Below, one piece after another: positions 1 to 9,020 of a stretch of 64,000 nucleotides of DNA (the stretch's first letter is position 1; every line of letters starts with the position of its first letter). The notes below the pieces were generated by a model that searched no databases, was not told the DNA's origin, and worked only from the letters and a program-made list of their open reading frames with translations. Both the position numbers and the translations under genes were made by a program. Source of the stretch: Haemonchus contortus (taxonomy: Eukaryota > Nematoda > Chromadorea > Rhabditida > Trichostrongylidae); assembly GCA_000469685.2 (NCBI GenBank), contig LS997562.1:17254614-17318613 (forward strand), given 5' to 3'.

Positions 1-460
1 CTTCCGAAAACGTTCCAAAACTCGTGCTTGACCCTTATTCACGGCTTCGCTTTTCGCAAGTTAGGAATAGGGGGCGTTCAAACCGCTGCGCTCTCGAGCG
101 GTGGCTTCAGGGTGATCGCAGTTGCAGTAAAAAAATAATCGGTCAATCTGCATCATGATTATCAATTCGTTGTGCAATCTACTTGAGGGGTAGTGTGTTG
201 AAACGCCGAAAAAGTGAAGCAGGGGTGATTAAATCGATGTAGATAATTATCGAGTCGTTGTAGGCACTTCTCTTAACTTTGATCACTTTGACTTTGTAAA
301 GGAACTCGATGGTCTGACATCGTCAATACATGGATTTCTTATTCTTTATTTTGCAACTGATAGGGAACTCGCAGTTGTGCTTACTTCGAGGATTTGACGT
401 TCAGATCCATGAGTGTCGAGCGAGTGTGAATTACGCTGTAGTGTAGGTCGGCACTCGTCA
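1..460. other. Unassigned flank of the RTE insertion
   Basis: No coding frame, RNA gene or repeat is recognised here. It is the left flank of the retrotransposon insertion that starts at 482. Confidence 0.5.
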
Positions 461-481
461 ACCAGAGGCAATGAGTGTTTC
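461..481. repeat. Left target-site duplication of the RTE element
   Basis: A 21-bp sequence beginning ACCAGAGGCAATGAG is repeated exactly at 3624-3644. Between the copies lies a complete retrotransposon whose (GAA)n tail, read on the minus strand, abuts this copy. That is the expected layout of target-primed reverse transcription. Confidence 0.9.
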
Positions 482-3400
482 TTCTTCTTCTTCTTCTTCT
501 TATTCTTTAGCGTTTGTCCCGCTTGTAAGCGGGGTCCGCTTTTCTGATATGTTGACGCCACTTCTCCCGATTGAACGCTTGATCGGGGTGGATGTTGACC
601 GCTTTAAGATCTTCGTGCAACGTATCGAGCCACCGCTGCTTTTGACGTCCTCTAGGCCGCTTTCCGGGCACATCAAGGTTGAGACTGATCTTACGGACAC
701 TGTCGTTCTTTGCGCGAAGGGTATGACCATACCATCGTAGACGAGCTTCGCGCATTTTATCGACAATGGGCGCAACACCGAATCGCTCCCTGATGGCGTC
801 ATTACTTATACGGTCTAAGCGTGTTTCTCCTGCTGTCCAGCGCAGCATTTTTGTCTCCATCACGCTGAGACGGGCTTCAACCTCTTTGGTTGCAGGCCAG
901 CATTCAGCGCCGTAGATTGCGACCGGCCGGATGACGGTTCTGTAGATCTTGGACTTAAGACGCTCAGGGATGTTCTTATCGCAGAGTACGCCAGTCATTG
1001 AGCGCCACTTCAACCACGCTGCATTCACGCGAGAATTCGTTTCAAAACCCAGGCTGCCGTCAGACGCGATTGCCGATCCAAGGTACTTGAAGGTTGTTGT
1101 CCGTGTGAGCTCAGTGCCATTGATCTTGATAGAGCCTGGCTCGCTCGAATCAGTGGTCAAGTACTCAGTCTTTTTGACGTTTAACCTGAGCCCGAACATA
1201 GCCAGACGGTCGGACCAGGTCTGCACCTGTGACTCGAGCTCGCTTTTGTCTTCGCTGGCGAGCATCACATCATCGGCATAAAGAAGCGTCCACGGAGCCG
1301 GCTTCTGGAGGTCTTTTGTGATGGTATCCATGACGACAACAAAAAGTAGTGGGGATAACGCAGAGCCTTGGTGTACTCCGACGGAAATGGGAAATTCCGC
1401 CGATGTGCCCGCTGCCGTTTGCACTCGGCTCTTTGGGCTAGTGTAAAGGATGCGCACCCACTCAATGAGCTCTTCGGGAACGCCATGCTGTCGTAAGGCA
1501 TACCAAATAACGTCACGTGGAACGCGGTCGAAAGCCTTCTCTAAGTCTAGAAAGGCAAGATGTACCGGTCTACGTTTCTCGCGATGCTTTTCTAGAAGGA
1601 GGCGAGCGGCGTGTATGGCGTCGATGGTGCTACAAGTAGCTACAAAACCACACTGATTAGTGGTCAGCTCGACGATATCCCGGATACGACTGTCTACAAT
1701 CCGCTCAAAGATTTTCATGCTGTGCGAGAGCAAGCGAATCGGACGGTAGCAAGTGCAGTCCCCAAGGCTGCCCTTTTTCTTCCAGATAGGAATCGTCGTG
1801 CTCTGTTGCCAGCTCTCAGGCACCTTCTTCTCTGCAACGACCTGGTTGAAGAATTCCGTCAACCATCCTGCAGGATTCCAGCCTTTCGATTTCCACAAGT
1901 CCGCTGCTACGTCGTCAGGACCACTTGCTTTGCCTGACTTCATCTTCTTCAAAGCCGTAATGGTCTCATTCACGGTTATTCTCTGAACGGGACCGTGTAC
2001 TGGCGGAGCGCAGGGGATGGCGGGATGAGCGAATTCGACTGTTGAGATGTTTGCGAAGTACTCTCGCCATCGTTTCAGTACTTGCCTGCGATCCATTAAG
2101 AGGCGACCGTTCTCGTCATTTATGCCGAAGAACTTTTCTATATCCTCGGTCTGGCGGTTGCGGGTCTTTGCGAGTCGGTAAACGTACCGCTCACCATCCC
2201 GAGACTCGAGTTTCTTATTAAGATCGGCATAATGAGCTGCCTTCTGAGAAGCAACAGCCTTCTTCGCCTCTTTCTTCGCTATCTGATAGCGTTGCCAGTT
2301 GTCCGCCGTCTTTTCGATAAGAAATGCGTGGTACTGCTTTTTCTTCTCACGGACTTTATCCCTGACATGGTCGGTCCACAGCCATGTTTGCTTATGGAGC
2401 TTCCGCCGTCCAGGCTTGGTCACGCCGAGCTTCGACCGTGCGACCCGGGTTATCGCTTCCGCAGCCCCCTTCCAAGTTTCGTCGACAGTCGTTACCGCTG
2501 GTAACAGAATGCTGGAAACGACGGTCTCTTCTTTCTCCTTCAGTCGCCACCACTTGATTCTCGCAGGCCCGCACCTTTCTGCTAATTTCGGTTTCGGCGG
2601 GGCGATCTTGAACGTACAAATCAGTGGTCGGTGTTGTGTTGCGACCGTTTCATAGGGAACTGTCTTTGCGTCTGTTACGAGCCCCTGATCGCGGTGCCTG
2701 ACGAGGACAAAATCAATTTGCGTTCTGTTCTCACCGCTATAGAAGGTGATGAGATGAGAGTCACGTTTGCGAAATCTTGTGTTTACAATGGCGAGATTAT
2801 GCGAGTCTGCATATTCGAGAATTCGCTCGCCATCAGTGTTACGTGACCCATATCCGAAACCCCCATGGCAGCTATAATCGTCTTTCGTAGCGCCCACGTG
2901 ACCGTTGAGGTCACCTGCGACAACTATGGCTTCTTGTAACGGTACTTCAGCTGTCTTCTCATCTAGCAGGTTCCAGAACTTGTCCTTGGTCTGCTCGGAG
3001 CATCCAGTCTGCGGAGCATAAGCTGAGAAGAGATGGTATTTTTGGCGTTCGATGACTACCACGATCTTCATTAGGCGGTCATCGAAGCGTTCCACGCTTA
3101 CTATCGAGTCACGGAACCGTTCAGAGACTATTATCCCGACGCCGTTGGTGGTTTTTGGGCCACCACAAAGAACGGCTTTGAAGCCGAGGCCAATGTCCCT
3201 GGACTTGCAGCAGGACCACCTCGTTTCCTGCACGGCACAGAAATCAATTCGTCGACGCTCTAGAGCTTCTGCTAACTCGTACAAGCGTCCCGTTAATGTG
3301 CCAACATTTAAGGTCGCAACGCGGGTCTTCCATACGTTGCGTAGCTTTCGGACTAGCTTAGTTGCCCCCCGATGCCGTCCTTGCACCGGAGACCCTCGCA

Positions 3401-3623
3401 TACTTTTCACACTCACCGGGCCTTGCGAGTGCGCGTCGGCTCCCGCGGACGCCGTAGCATTACATCGAACTTCTTTGAGTGACATTAACATTTTTGATGT
3501 GACTGGGGTGTTCGTAGGCCGGCCTGTCACGGGGCCTGTCGCCTGCATTCGAATGTCCGTGGTCAGCTCAGCCCACAGAGTGGGCAGTTTCCAGTGGCAC
3601 CCCTTGGAGGAACGGACTTCGCC
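482..3623 (-). mobile_element. Full-length RTE-type non-LTR retrotransposon
   Basis: The element is about 3.14 kb and is read on the minus strand. It has a short 5' leader of about 75 bp, one long open frame and a 3' tail of GAA triplets (the TCT run at 481-503 on the plus strand). Perfect 21-bp target-site duplications flank it at 461-481 and 3624-3644. An intact frame, identical duplications and a 3' microsatellite tail instead of poly(A) are features of RTE-clade elements and point to recent insertion. No promoter or second open frame was recognised. The clade call rests on the gene order endonuclease then reverse transcriptase, without RNase H, and on the tail. Confidence 0.9.
507..3548 (-). 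CDS. Endonuclease/reverse transcriptase polyprotein of the RTE element
   Basis: A single uninterrupted frame of 1013 codons. Residues ~75-310 form an apurinic-type endonuclease (EEP fold): TLNVGTL opens it, QETRW carries the catalytic Glu, then GDLNGHVG, and an SDH-like HRP box closes it. Residues ~490-790 form the reverse transcriptase, with FLDLEKAFDRVPR as motif A, GVHQGSALSPLLF as motif B and YADDVML as the catalytic motif C. The C-terminal ~200 residues resemble the RTE thumb and tail (GRQKQRWLDTL). The protein would nick target DNA and prime cDNA synthesis of its own transcript. No stop or frameshift is seen, so it may be active. The start was taken as the first Met, about 75 bp inside the element. 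Confidence 0.92.
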   Translation of the reverse strand: MQATGPVTGRPTNTPVTSKMLMSLKEVRCNATASAGADAHSQGPVSVKSMRGSPVQGRHRGATKLVRKLRNVWKTRVATLNVGTLTGRLYELAEALERRRIDFCAVQETRWSCCKSRDIGLGFKAVLCGGPKTTNGVGIIVSERFRDSIVSVERFDDRLMKIVVVIERQKYHLFSAYAPQTGCSEQTKDKFWNLLDEKTAEVPLQEAIVVAGDLNGHVGATKDDYSCHGGFGYGSRNTDGERILEYADSHNLAIVNTRFRKRDSHLITFYSGENRTQIDFVLVRHRDQGLVTDAKTVPYETVATQHRPLICTFKIAPPKPKLAERCGPARIKWWRLKEKEETVVSSILLPAVTTVDETWKGAAEAITRVARSKLGVTKPGRRKLHKQTWLWTDHVRDKVREKKKQYHAFLIEKTADNWQRYQIAKKEAKKAVASQKAAHYADLNKKLESRDGERYVYRLAKTRNRQTEDIEKFFGINDENGRLLMDRRQVLKRWREYFANISTVEFAHPAIPCAPPVHGPVQRITVNETITALKKMKSGKASGPDDVAADLWKSKGWNPAGWLTEFFNQVVAEKKVPESWQQSTTIPIWKKKGSLGDCTCYRPIRLLSHSMKIFERIVDSRIRDIVELTTNQCGFVATCSTIDAIHAARLLLEKHREKRRPVHLAFLDLEKAFDRVPRDVIWYALRQHGVPEELIEWVRILYTSPKSRVQTAAGTSAEFPISVGVHQGSALSPLLFVVVMDTITKDLQKPAPWTLLYADDVMLASEDKSELESQVQTWSDRLAMFGLRLNVKKTEYLTTDSSEPGSIKINGTELTRTTTFKYLGSAIASDGSLGFETNSRVNAAWLKWRSMTGVLCDKNIPERLKSKIYRTVIRPVAIYGAECWPATKEVEARLSVMETKMLRWTAGETRLDRISNDAIRERFGVAPIVDKMREARLRWYGHTLRAKNDSVRKISLNLDVPGKRPRGRQKQRWLDTLHEDLKAVNIHPDQAFNREKWRQHIRKADPAYKRDKR

Positions 3624-3644
3624 ACCAGAGGCAATGAGTGTTTC
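3624..3644. repeat. Right target-site duplication of the RTE element
   Basis: Exact copy of 461-481, bordering the 5' end of the minus-strand element. Confidence 0.9.
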
Positions 3645-3700
3645 AGTGGGTAAATATAGCTCAAGGTCTTATAGACGTCAAGCTTTCAGATTTTAGGGGT

Positions 3701-3712
3701 GGGGGGGGGGGG
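3701..3712. repeat. Poly-G tract
   Basis: Run of 12 G. Similar pure G or C runs occur at 21240-21256, 42066-42075 and 60975-60987. Length may be unreliable because homopolymers are prone to sequencing error. Confidence 0.8.
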
Positions 3713-4199
3713 TAATGATGGCATAATAAGAATTGCATGCAAAGTAGGTCGTGCTGACAAATCAGTAGCGATAATATCGAATTGCTATGTGACTGGTCAA
3801 CTATTCATAACTTGGCTCTCTGGAAGGTTCAGATTTATTTCAAGTTACGTTGTAAAACTTTTGAGATCATCAAACAGTGATAATACATAGCAGCCGGATC
3901 ACTCGTCTAACGTCGAGCGCTTTTACTTCCCGTGTAAAAATGCCATGTCGCCTATGTCCTCTCCTCTCCTACTCATGTGTTCAAGTAAATTGATTCAAGG
4001 GCGGAGACTTGTCATATCACCTACCGTCAGTGTTCTCATCCTGCTTCCTGTACTCACACAGATTTTGAACCCTTTAGTTGACGGAAATAAGAGTTATGAA
4101 TTGCCGATCAGACTGACACCCATCCAAATACACCAACAACACACTTAGCGGATAATATATATAAGAAAGATATCGATTTGTTGCGTGAGTAAACAGATT

Positions 4200-4228
4200 T
4201 TCAAAGCGAAGCCGGGCGATCCGAATGG
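4200..4228 (+). mobile_element. Possible Helitron-like 3' terminus remnant
   Basis: The segment AGCCGGGCGATCCGAATGG followed by T closely matches the 3' end of the Helitron-like element at 13255 (GCCGGGCGATCCGACTGG, then T). The rest of the element was not traced upstream, and the hairpin partner is weak here. Treat it as a decayed terminus only. Confidence 0.35.
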
Positions 4229-4923
4229 TATACACATACTTGTGTGTTTTTGTTTTATTCTGGATATGTTTGATATGAAATCCAATTTTAGATGCTTTGG
4301 ACCTGAGTTGTTGAATATCGTTGTTATACATCACGGAATGAGCTTTTTGACGAGTAGTGGTTGGTGGTAATAGCTGACCAGGTTGATGAGGGCTTCAGAT
4401 GGTAGTAAATAATTTCGCTACGCCCCCTGTATTCGCTTGAAGCCACTGTTGTTACCTCGTGAGCATGTGTCCTATGGCTTGTCGACGAAAATAGGTGGTT
4501 GGTTTGGTGACGGATTGCTACTACAGTTGACGCAACGCGGTAAGTGAGCTTGTAAGGGAAGGAGCAGTCAGTCTATTAAACCTGTCGTGTGATCGTTATA
4601 ATCTTCGCCCTTGTAATGAGTGGGATGTGTGGGTGGTATGTAGTGTGGGGTTTGACGGGAATGTAAATAACTTATGATGATAACAGAAAATTGTAAATGT
4701 CGAGGGCTAGGAAAAGCCCTATGGCAGTCACTACGGTCGTTGCGACTTTCGTACTGGTAGAACCTTGGTCTTTAGCAATGTAATGTGCCATGTGACTGCA
4801 CGTTATATGTGGAGTTGACGAAAAAGGTCATTGATTACCTTTTTGTTTTGGTAGAGGCAAAGGAACTAGTCGGATCTCCATCTAAAAAGTGTTAAATTAA
4901 TGACATTGACGTTGTTGCCATAA
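4229..4923. other. No recognised feature
   Basis: Intergenic sequence between a Helitron-like remnant and the nested element cluster. Only short random frames are seen. Confidence 0.5.
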
Positions 4924-5078
4924 TCTCTCTATGTATAAAGCGGTAACTTTGTGTGTCTGTTTGTGGGTCAGTTTGTGCGTCCTTCCGAAAGTGACGTAGG
5001 CGCGATGATGAGTGTGAATGCCACGTGAGCGCGAATCAGTTATGAAATGGGAAGTCATCCAAACTGTTTTACACTGTT

Positions 5079-5545
5079 TTGCCGTACAGGTTTGTAATGG
5101 CAGAAACCGCTTTCTTGGTCGACGTTTCAACAAATCGTCGTCTTCAGGACCTGACAGCGGTTCGAAGCTTCTGATCTGTGGCTCACCCGACCAAGCGCCC
5201 AAATGCGCTAGCCCAGTTGCAACAGCTCAAAGAAACTTGAACACCAAAGGATCCCAACCGAGAAACCAACCTTCTGCGGCTCCACCAACGTTGCCGTCCC
5301 ACTCGATTTCGTGAACAAACAGGAACCAGTGAGACACTATGATGGTCGTTGGATGAGAGTTGCGCTGTGTTCTCACGCCCACAAAAAGGAATGAGTGGCA
5401 GAAATTCGCCTGTTATGGCAATGCACTCATTTCGGTTGTTCAGCTCGGGATCTCTCGCGCGGATGTAGAACGCTTCCAAGATTTTTCTAGCACCGATCTC
5501 ATTCTCGTAGGCAAGGATTTTGCATTTGATATTAAAATCAAATAT
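5079..5545 (-). repeat. Inverted 3' fragment of the Penelope-like element
   Basis: Read on the minus strand this encodes the end of the GIY-YIG domain (ILAYENEIGARKILEAFYI, then LNNRNECIAITGEFLPLIPF) and the 3' non-coding region. It pairs with 8400-8876, an inverted repeat of about 465 bp with several substitutions. The head-to-head junction with the plus-strand body is near 5545. Confidence 0.75.
5121..5147 (-). ncRNA. Candidate hammerhead-type motif, Penelope 3' end, copy A
   Basis: On the minus strand, CTGAAGA (fits the CUGANGA core) is followed by CGAC, a 5-base loop, GTTG (a possible 4-bp helix II) and GAAAC. Hammerhead ribozymes are known in Penelope pseudo-LTRs. Helices I and III and the cleavage site could not be assigned with confidence. 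Confidence 0.3.
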
Positions 5546-7019
5546 GACGAGCAAACAGTGGGATGGATTGCGAGCGGTACGAAAACGCGTAGCCGATGGT
5601 GAAATCCGTCTTTTCGTGAGTGACAAGGGAGGGGAGTTCGTGGCTCTACCTCGTTCACTGGACCGTGAAATCACGGAGCTCCAACTCTGATACTTTTGTA
5701 TACAGTCATTCAACGGAAAAGCGTTCCTCACTCAATGTCACAGGTTGAATGCTTTGTGGGTATCAATCGAAAAGGTAGTGAAATTAGATAGAATGTTGAT
5801 TAGAAGATTGAAGTTGGATACACCCTCATGCCCGGTTCTCTACAGCCTGATCAAGACTCACAAGTTGTCCAAAGGAGGTGAAAAGTCAGCAAATGCTAGT
5901 GATTACAAAATTAGACCCATTATCAGCTGTGTAGTAGGACCAACGGACCGCATTTCCTGGTTCCTCAACAAAATTGTTGGTCAACTACTCCGATACCCTC
6001 ACATTTGCCTGACACCAATGAATTTCTTGATCGCCTATGTACATGTAGGCTTCAAGAGAACTGCGTAGTAAAGTCACTCGATGTAACTGCGCTTTATACG
6101 AACGTCAACAACAACGGAGTTCTCCAAGCGGTGTCCGAAATGCTGGAGCATGAAACAGAAATTGTGACGTTTAGATTGAGCAGGTTTCACATAATGACTC
6201 CGATCAAGGAGTGCTTTAACTGTAATATTTTCAAGTGGGAGGGCGCTACTTCTCCCAAAAGCGGTTACTTGCTCCGGATCAGCGGCTAGCACAGATCTTA
6301 GCTATCTGCTTCATGAGCATTATAGAAAGGCCAGTTATAGCGCGCATGCCCATTATGTGCTAACGGTACATAGATGACTGCTGGTAATTAGATCAACGCA
6401 GTAAGAGATGGATGTTTTATTTGACATCCTCAACCAACAGTCACAGCATATCAGGTTCACGAGAGAAGTTCCGCACGAAGGCTGGCTTCCTTAGCTAAAC
6501 ACGCAGATGAAATTCTCAGGTGGAAGGTATCATGTGAAGTGGTATCGGAAGAACAGCTCAGAGTACATCTTACTCAAGTCTGCTCGCGCTAGAGCTGTGA
6601 AACTTGCAGTAGCTCGTACCATGTACAGAACAGCTACAGGAGTGTGTACAGACGAGGTGGAAGGAGAAGAGTCACGTAAGCTAGAATGTAAGATCGCAAA
6701 CTCGAATGGCTGTGGGAAACAACACAGATGGTCAGGCTCAAAAGCGTATTCGCTGAGAAACCGTGAAAATGTGATGCTTCGCCGGCTTCCATTTATATCG
6801 GATAAAGCGCAGAAATTCGACAATGCACCGCTCGAGCGGATCAGACGAGTGATGTTGTCTTGGTAAACCTACCGACGGACAATAAAAAACGACATCTTGT
6901 CCACAGTAGACTTTATGATCGCGCATCTTCTACGAATAATATCCGTTTGGAAAAGACAGGGATTGCACACAACGAACGACAGTGTACCAAATTCAGTGTT
7001 TAGCCTGTGACGGAATGTA

Positions 7020-8282
7020 CAGGGTGGGCCAAAATTATGATTACACAGACATCACATCCCCGAAAACGAATAGAAAGCTAATGATGCAAAACAATGTTAT
7101 AGAAATGTTTATCACTAATGTCTTATCAAGATAGTACATTGAGACTGATATCTGTTGCTTTCTGTTTTCACCCAACCCCAAAAACGCCGATGGATGGCAT
7201 TGACGGTGGCACGCGGCTAAGGTCGTCGAATTGATCCCGGCTTTCTGCAAGGCATTTTCAAGATTATTTCAGTTCTTCTTTGGGCTGACGGATGCTTTCG
7301 TCTCAAAGGCTGACCACGCTGAGACATTCATGAGATTCAGGTCAAGGCTCCGGAGTAGTCACTGACCGAAAGTTATGAAGTCATGGAACGCCTTTTACGG
7401 AATTTCTAGACAATTTCTGATCTGCGATCAGTAGCTTCGTCTTGAAAATATGTTCGATTTGAATTGACAAAGTATTCCATTGCGCACGACGAGATCGATC
7501 AGGCCTCCAAATCAACTTTCATTCCCTAATTTACAAGAATAATCGGTGCATTTGCCTCTGCGGTGACATTCGCGTGGGCCATGGCAGATAGTCAGTGAGC
7601 CTAGCGCTGAATCACCTCCGTTTCTTTCGGCTTCATTCAAATCTTGTCGCCCTGCTTATTGAGCACCTTTTTTACCGCGAATATCTTTTCGCCGGTGAAC
7701 AGCAATTCCCTACGACAATTTTTTCGCATGCGGCGGGGCAACTTTTGTAAACCACCCTTTCTCTTCTCTTTAGCCTGCTCACTGGGGAAATCACTGTCTG
7801 ATCGTATAAAGGTGTTTTTGTGCGGATGATGATTCACGATTTGGCGCAGAAAACTTCGTGAGATATCCATTTATTCAGCCATTTTGGGCTCAGAATGAAC
7901 TTCGCTGCTACGCAGACCTTCGCCCTGCTTCATTAAACCTCCCACTCAATATAACCGCAGGCCTCTTAGGTTTACCACTCCTATCTGCAATTGTTCCCTA
8001 CTCTCGATAGTGTTTTATGGTTGAATGCACCACCTGCCTTGTTACGCTGAGTCGTTGTAGAAGCACCGTGCCAAAATGCTCATAAATGCAAAGCGATGAT
8101 TGATTCACGATGTTGCGACGCATGAATTATTTTTGAAATCTGCCAAAAGTTTAGTATCACTAGATAGGAAATAATGAAAGCTACCTTGTAAAATGGACGA
8201 AACCGATCGGAATGTTATAAGCTCGGAAAAAATTTGGCTTGAGCGTCAGCGCGCGCTGTAATCATAATTTTGGCCCACCCTG
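7020..8282 (-). mobile_element. Mariner-like DNA transposon inside the Penelope GIY-YIG domain
   Basis: The 1263-bp element has perfect 26-bp terminal inverted repeats (CAGGGTGGGCCAAAATTATG... at 7020-7045, reverse complement at 8257-8282) and TA duplicated on both sides (7018-7019, 8283-8284). Removing element plus one TA restores the host reading frame through ACDGMYIGETGR. Transposase remnants read on the minus strand. Confidence 0.92.
7600..8110 (-). pseudogene. Decayed mariner transposase
   Basis: Minus-strand frames contain recognisable pieces of a nematode mariner transposase, including an N-terminal helix-turn-helix-like stretch and LLFTGEKIFAVKKV near 7690. In active relatives this motif is normally FTDEKIF, whose Asp is the first catalytic residue; here it is Gly. 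Stops interrupt the frame. The element is not autonomous. Confidence 0.6.
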
Positions 8283-8799
8283 TATATTGGTGAGACGGGA
8301 AGGATGTTAGGCATACGTGTCAAAGAACATATAGCAGGTGAAAGGCGTGGAAGCCTCTTTACGCCACTTGTTAAGCATCGACTGGAAGTAAATCAAGGCA
8401 ATGATTTTGATATCAAATGCAAAATCCTAGCCTACGAGAAGAGATCGGTGCTAGAAAGATTCTGAAGCGTTCCACATCCACGCGAGAAATCCCGAGCTGA
8501 ACAACCGAAATGAGTGCATTGCCATAACAGGCGTATTTCTACCAATCATTCCTATTTGTGGGCTTTGAGGACACCGCGCAACTCTTATCTAACGACACGA
8601 CCATCGATGGTGTCTCATTGGTCCCTGTTTGTTCACGAAATCGAGTGGAACGGCAACGTTGGTGAAGCCGCAGAAGGTTGGTTCCTCGATTAAGATCCTT
8701 TGGTGTTCAAGTTTCTTTGAGCTGTTGCAACTGGGCTAGCGCGTTTGGGCGCTAAGTCGGGTAAGCCACAGATCAGGCGCTTCGAACAACTGTCAGACC

Positions 8800-8829
8800 C
8801 TGAAGACGACGATTTGTCTGAACGTCGAC
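8800..8829 (+). ncRNA. Candidate hammerhead-type motif, Penelope 3' end, copy B
   Basis: CTGAAGACGACGATTTGTCT followed by GAACGTCGAC. This is the same segment as at 5121-5147 (minus), with one base lost from the GAAA box, so it would be a damaged copy. The motif lies in the 3' region of the plus-strand Penelope body. Confidence 0.25.
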
Positions 8830-9020
8830 CAATAAGGCGGTTTCTGCCATTACAAACCTGTACGGCAAAACAGAGTAAAAGATTATACAATATGCCAAGG
8901 TCTCAAGAAGACCGAACGCAGAAGTTACTCATAATGATTATATTGATACTCTAACATCGTAAATGAGCGGTAGTTTCCATGGGGTGCAAGCGTTAACGTG
9001 CGTAGCCCAACTGGTATGCT

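Larger units (their letters stand above)
5546..8570 (+). pseudogene. Penelope-like reverse transcriptase/GIY-YIG endonuclease remnant
   Basis: Broken frames follow the family order. A DKGGEFV motif (~5608) matches the N-terminal part. KTHKLSKGG and YKIRPIISCVVGPT follow at 5850-5945. VKSLDVTALYTNV (~6068-6106) is reverse transcriptase motif A with the catalytic Asp. RYIDDCW (~6367-6387) is the YxDD catalytic motif, followed at once by a stop. LPFISDKAQKF lies near 6786. The GIY-YIG core is split by the mariner: LACDGM ends at 7019 and YIGETGR continues at 8283, rejoining in frame once one TA is removed. Frameshifts and stops show it is inactive. Confidence 0.8.
5073..8937 (+). mobile_element. 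Penelope-like element with inverted 3' fragment
   Basis: The main body reads on the plus strand from about 5546. It carries decayed Penelope reverse transcriptase, a linker and a GIY-YIG endonuclease. The left end (5079-5545) is a minus-strand copy of the element's own 3' region: its reverse complement matches 8400-8876, both encoding DF(N/D)IKCKILAYE and ending at CCTGTACGGCAAAAC. The element therefore has the same 3' terminus facing outward at both ends. Partial inverted or tandem copies (pseudo-LTRs) are well known for Penelope insertions. A mariner interrupts it at 7020-8282. It sits inside a Helitron-like element. Confidence 0.8.
4924..9020 (+). mobile_element. Helitron-like element split by a Penelope-like insertion
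   Basis: The left part (4924-~5072) starts TCTCTCTATGTATAAAGCGG after an A. It matches the Helitron-like start at 55864 base for base over long stretches, including the GTGTGTCTGTTTGTGGGTC motif. Homology to that copy resumes at about 8938 (TATATTGATACTCTAACATCG against TATATTGGTCCTCTAACAAG at ~56014) and runs to about 9010 (GCGTAGCCCA). Everything between is a Penelope-like element. A start of TC plus an AT-rich leader is characteristic of Helitrons. No 3' hairpin/CTRR end was located for this copy, so the right limit is uncertain. Confidence 0.55.

Noticed and set aside
346..561. Lys-rich minus-strand frame
   Set aside because: Its poly-Lys run is the GAA tail of the RTE element read in another frame.
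3052..3696. 214-codon plus-strand frame
   Set aside because: It is the antisense shadow of the endonuclease domain of the RTE polyprotein.
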